Source: Saccoglossus kowalevskii
Lineage: Eukaryota; Hemichordata; Enteropneusta; Harrimaniidae
Assembly: GCF_000003605.2 (NCBI RefSeq)
Contig: NW_003105104.1
Span: 78,734 to 88,954 of the forward strand
Reading direction: 5' to 3'
Length of the DNA stretch: 10,221 nucleotides
Positions 8,272 to 10,221 of this stretch are shown here, piece after piece. The notes under the pieces were generated by a model that was not told the DNA's origin, made no database searches, and was given only the letters and a program-made list of their open reading frames with translations. Position numbers and translations under genes: made by a program. Numbering within the stretch: position 1 is the first letter of the stretch; each line of letters begins with the position of its first letter.

Positions 8272-8277
8272 TTTATT
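8272..8277 (-). terminator. AATAAA polyadenylation signal candidate
   Basis: AATAAA on the minus strand, 14 bases after the stop of the 8589-8291 frame and about 35 bases before the TATAAAAG of the DED/NHL gene. The position suits the end of an upstream gene, but the hexamer is common in AT-rich sequence. Confidence 0.3.
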
Positions 8278-8290
8278 ATTTCTTTTAGCA

Positions 8291-8589
8291 TTACAGGAAT
8301 TTCACGCAAGAATTTAATAGGAAAAGAAAATGAATTTTAACACAAGTTAACACAAATGCAATGGCAGATTTGTTCAATATAAATATAAGAATTAATAAAA
8401 AAAAAACTTTTTTGTTGAAACTGGTAGACGACTTGCAATACATTCGTCGATGAATAAATACAGGATACAGTATACACAGTAGTATCAACAAAGGCAATGA
8501 CCAATCAAACCATGTGTAAAGTGATGACGCAACGGACGCGTCACATCGAACACAATTCCATTTTGAAGTGACACGACTTTTGAATTTCA
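8291..8589 (-). CDS. Possible terminal exon of an upstream minus-strand membrane protein
   Basis: Open frame with no ATG start, preceded by CCATCAG, an acceptor-like site giving phase 1 entry. It encodes a Cys pair (WNCVRC), a hydrophobic span WSLPLLILLCILYPVFI, a basic stretch HRRMYCKSS, then a second hydrophobic region partly made by a run of T. It ends at TAA (8293-8291), and an AATAAA lies 14 bases further on. Cys residues followed by a membrane span and a basic stop-transfer would fit the end of a type I receptor. However, the poly-T part may be non-coding, and no upstream exons could be linked. Not recognised. Confidence 0.25.
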
Positions 8590-8590
8590 C

Positions 8591-10221
8591 TGATGGACTC
8601 CAAGTTTACACTCTTGTAATAAACATTGATATTTATTCACAAAATGTAATTTCAATCCATAATATTGAAAAGTGAGGAGTCGCTTTTCACCGGATAATTG
8701 AGTCGTATGATGCATGAACAACTGTATTAGTTTACATAAAATCATATTAATCAATAAACATCACCGAACGCCAATATTACAAATTATACTTTCTTGTAAT
8801 TGTTGCTCCTGTCAGCAATTGAATTGCTACTGTGAACTCCTTAGGCTGATGAGAACTGACTCTCATAACAAAGCACCAGAAAGACGCGGGTTGAATCAGT
8901 AACGATCGGGAGACGTCGATTAGTTGTGTACCGCTAGTGACGGACTGTTTTCTCACTATCCGCGCATATTCGTAAGCACAAATACCTCTAAATAGACTCT
9001 TAGTGAATCTTAACAGCATTACGAAGGTAAATTGTGTAAGTGTAAATTAGAGAATTATTGGTTGGAATTGTTTTGACCTTGCATGATACTTTAAATTAAA
9101 TCAACCTGTCATAATTAGGTAACACCACAGGACATTGGAAGCAACATAAATCAAACTATTATCTAATGCTTGCGAACACAGGGGTGGCGAGCGAAGACTC
9201 GTGCAACTCGCTATTTCACTACGAACAGTGACGACTATCAAAAATAAAACGAATCTGATGTATTTACGTACATCGTTCCACAAATATCTACTGAGGTTTG
9301 AAGTTCAGCGAATAATTAAATAGCTTTACGGTTATATCATTATCTAAATGACGGTGCGTTTGAATGTGGTGGAAAAGTTCCACGTGTTTTCATGTTCATC
9401 AAAATGCCTAGGTAATAACTGAAAATAATTCTTTGTTGTTAGAAACTGATTAATATATTGTAAACCAGTATATGTCACAATATGTTAAACGCCGATTCTG
9501 CAAGTCTTCTCTTTAAAAGAGAATTACATTGCTCACCCGGTATGTGATGTTTGCTCGTAGTTTACATTCAATTATGTTGACAACTAGAATATAACATCGA
9601 TTTTGTTCAAAACAATAATACAATAATTCTTAACAATACGCACTCGTAGATGTCTCTGTAAACCGCACTTGTGCACACGTGTTTTAAATTCGTCTATTCA
9701 TATAGAGATTTTCAAAAAAGTTTCAGATATTTAATGTATTTAAGTGCTGAGATAGTGCATTTTCGCCACATTAAGGTAGCGAGACTATTATTTGTGTTGA
9801 AAATTACGATTTTCACATTTATTTATTAATTGATGAATGTCACTATAAACTTTCATCTGATAAAGTCAACGTAACCTAGAATGTCGTAAGTTGGTTAAAA
9901 TGTAGATTTTCTGAAGGGAAGCAAGGCAGCTTCAGTAGTGTTTTCCAAAATCAACAACACAGGTTTAATTTGTGTGCCTATAAGTTTCAAAGATTAACTC
10001 AAGACAAAGCAATGTTAGGATGTGTTATCAGTAGCTTTCTGACACACAATTAGTGTTTCCAAACATTTGAGTGGTTTGTCTCCGCCCCGGTTTATTTCAC
10101 AGATTAGTCATTTGCATATGAATGTGTCAGACACAAGTCACACAGCCACTGAAAAAATCAATGATTTTGGTGTTTTCATCTGCGATTTTATCGAACTATA
10201 GCTATCCCATTCCTTTATTTG
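8591..10221. other. Gene-free right flank
   Basis: No convincing exon on either strand. It holds two E-boxes sharing CACGTGTTTT (9381-9390 and 9676-9685), a near-perfect palindrome TTCTCTTTAAAAGAGAA (9507-9523), AGCAATTGAATTGCT (8814-8828) and an ATTTGCAT octamer (10110-10117). A minus-strand frame at 9283-9101 has a signal-peptide-like stretch but no ATG. Confidence 0.4.

Noticed and set aside
8777-9019. Minus-strand frame of 80 codons
   Set aside because: No recognisable motif, membrane pattern or splice link to its neighbours; too weak to list as a gene.
9101-9283. Minus-strand frame with a signal-peptide-like stretch and two Cys
   Set aside because: No ATG, with a stop just upstream. 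Could be the start of a secreted receptor linked to 8589-8291, but no splice path supports it.
1088-10117. Three ATTTGCAT octamers (1088, 1551, 10110)
   Set aside because: Close to the number expected in DNA this AT-rich, and widely spaced.

Overview
The window is AT-rich animal DNA, most likely from an invertebrate. The only well-supported gene is built from metazoan apoptosis/immune-adaptor domains and is split by GT-AG introns of about 104 to 1,090 bases. I see no bacterial operon, Shine-Dalgarno site, tRNA, rRNA or CRISPR. The species cannot be read from the sequence; DED and TRADD-N families joined to NHL propellers suit a marine invertebrate or early-branching metazoan, and that is inference.

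The central gene lies on the minus strand from 8101 down to 3671. Six exons (8101-8014, 7909-7691, 6597-6205, 5871-5531, 4972-4942, 4503-3671) join at plausible splice sites with matching phases (1,1,1,0,1) into one open frame of 1,905 nt including the stop, giving a predicted 634-residue protein. Its order is an acidic N-terminus, a death effector domain (DED), a TRADD-N-like domain, a coiled coil, a short acidic linker and a six-repeat NHL beta-propeller. It resembles a TRIM-NHL protein in which the RING and B-box are replaced by death-signalling modules. I infer an intracellular adaptor: the propeller would recognise a ligand, the coiled coil would oligomerise, and the DED and TRADD-N would recruit death or NF-kB-type partners.

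Intron 2 (7690-6598) holds an unassigned 160-170 nt exon candidate at 7125-7294 that encodes a transmembrane segment. It can be entered in frame from the DED exon but does not continue in frame into the TRADD-N exon, so it could make a short membrane-tailed DED protein or act as a poison exon. A promoter-like set of CCAAT, E-box and TATA motifs lies just upstream of it.

Immediately upstream of the gene, a TATAAAAG motif (8237-8230) follows an AATAAA signal (8277-8272) and a possible terminal exon of another minus-strand gene (8589-8291) encoding hydrophobic segments. At the left end, 279-541 on the plus strand may be the terminal exon of an unrecognised membrane protein. The remaining sequence (542-3670 and 8591-10221) is largely non-coding. 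It contains homopolymer and microsatellite tracts, a short TTAA-bounded inverted-repeat element (1364-1502), and scattered CRE and E-box palindromes.
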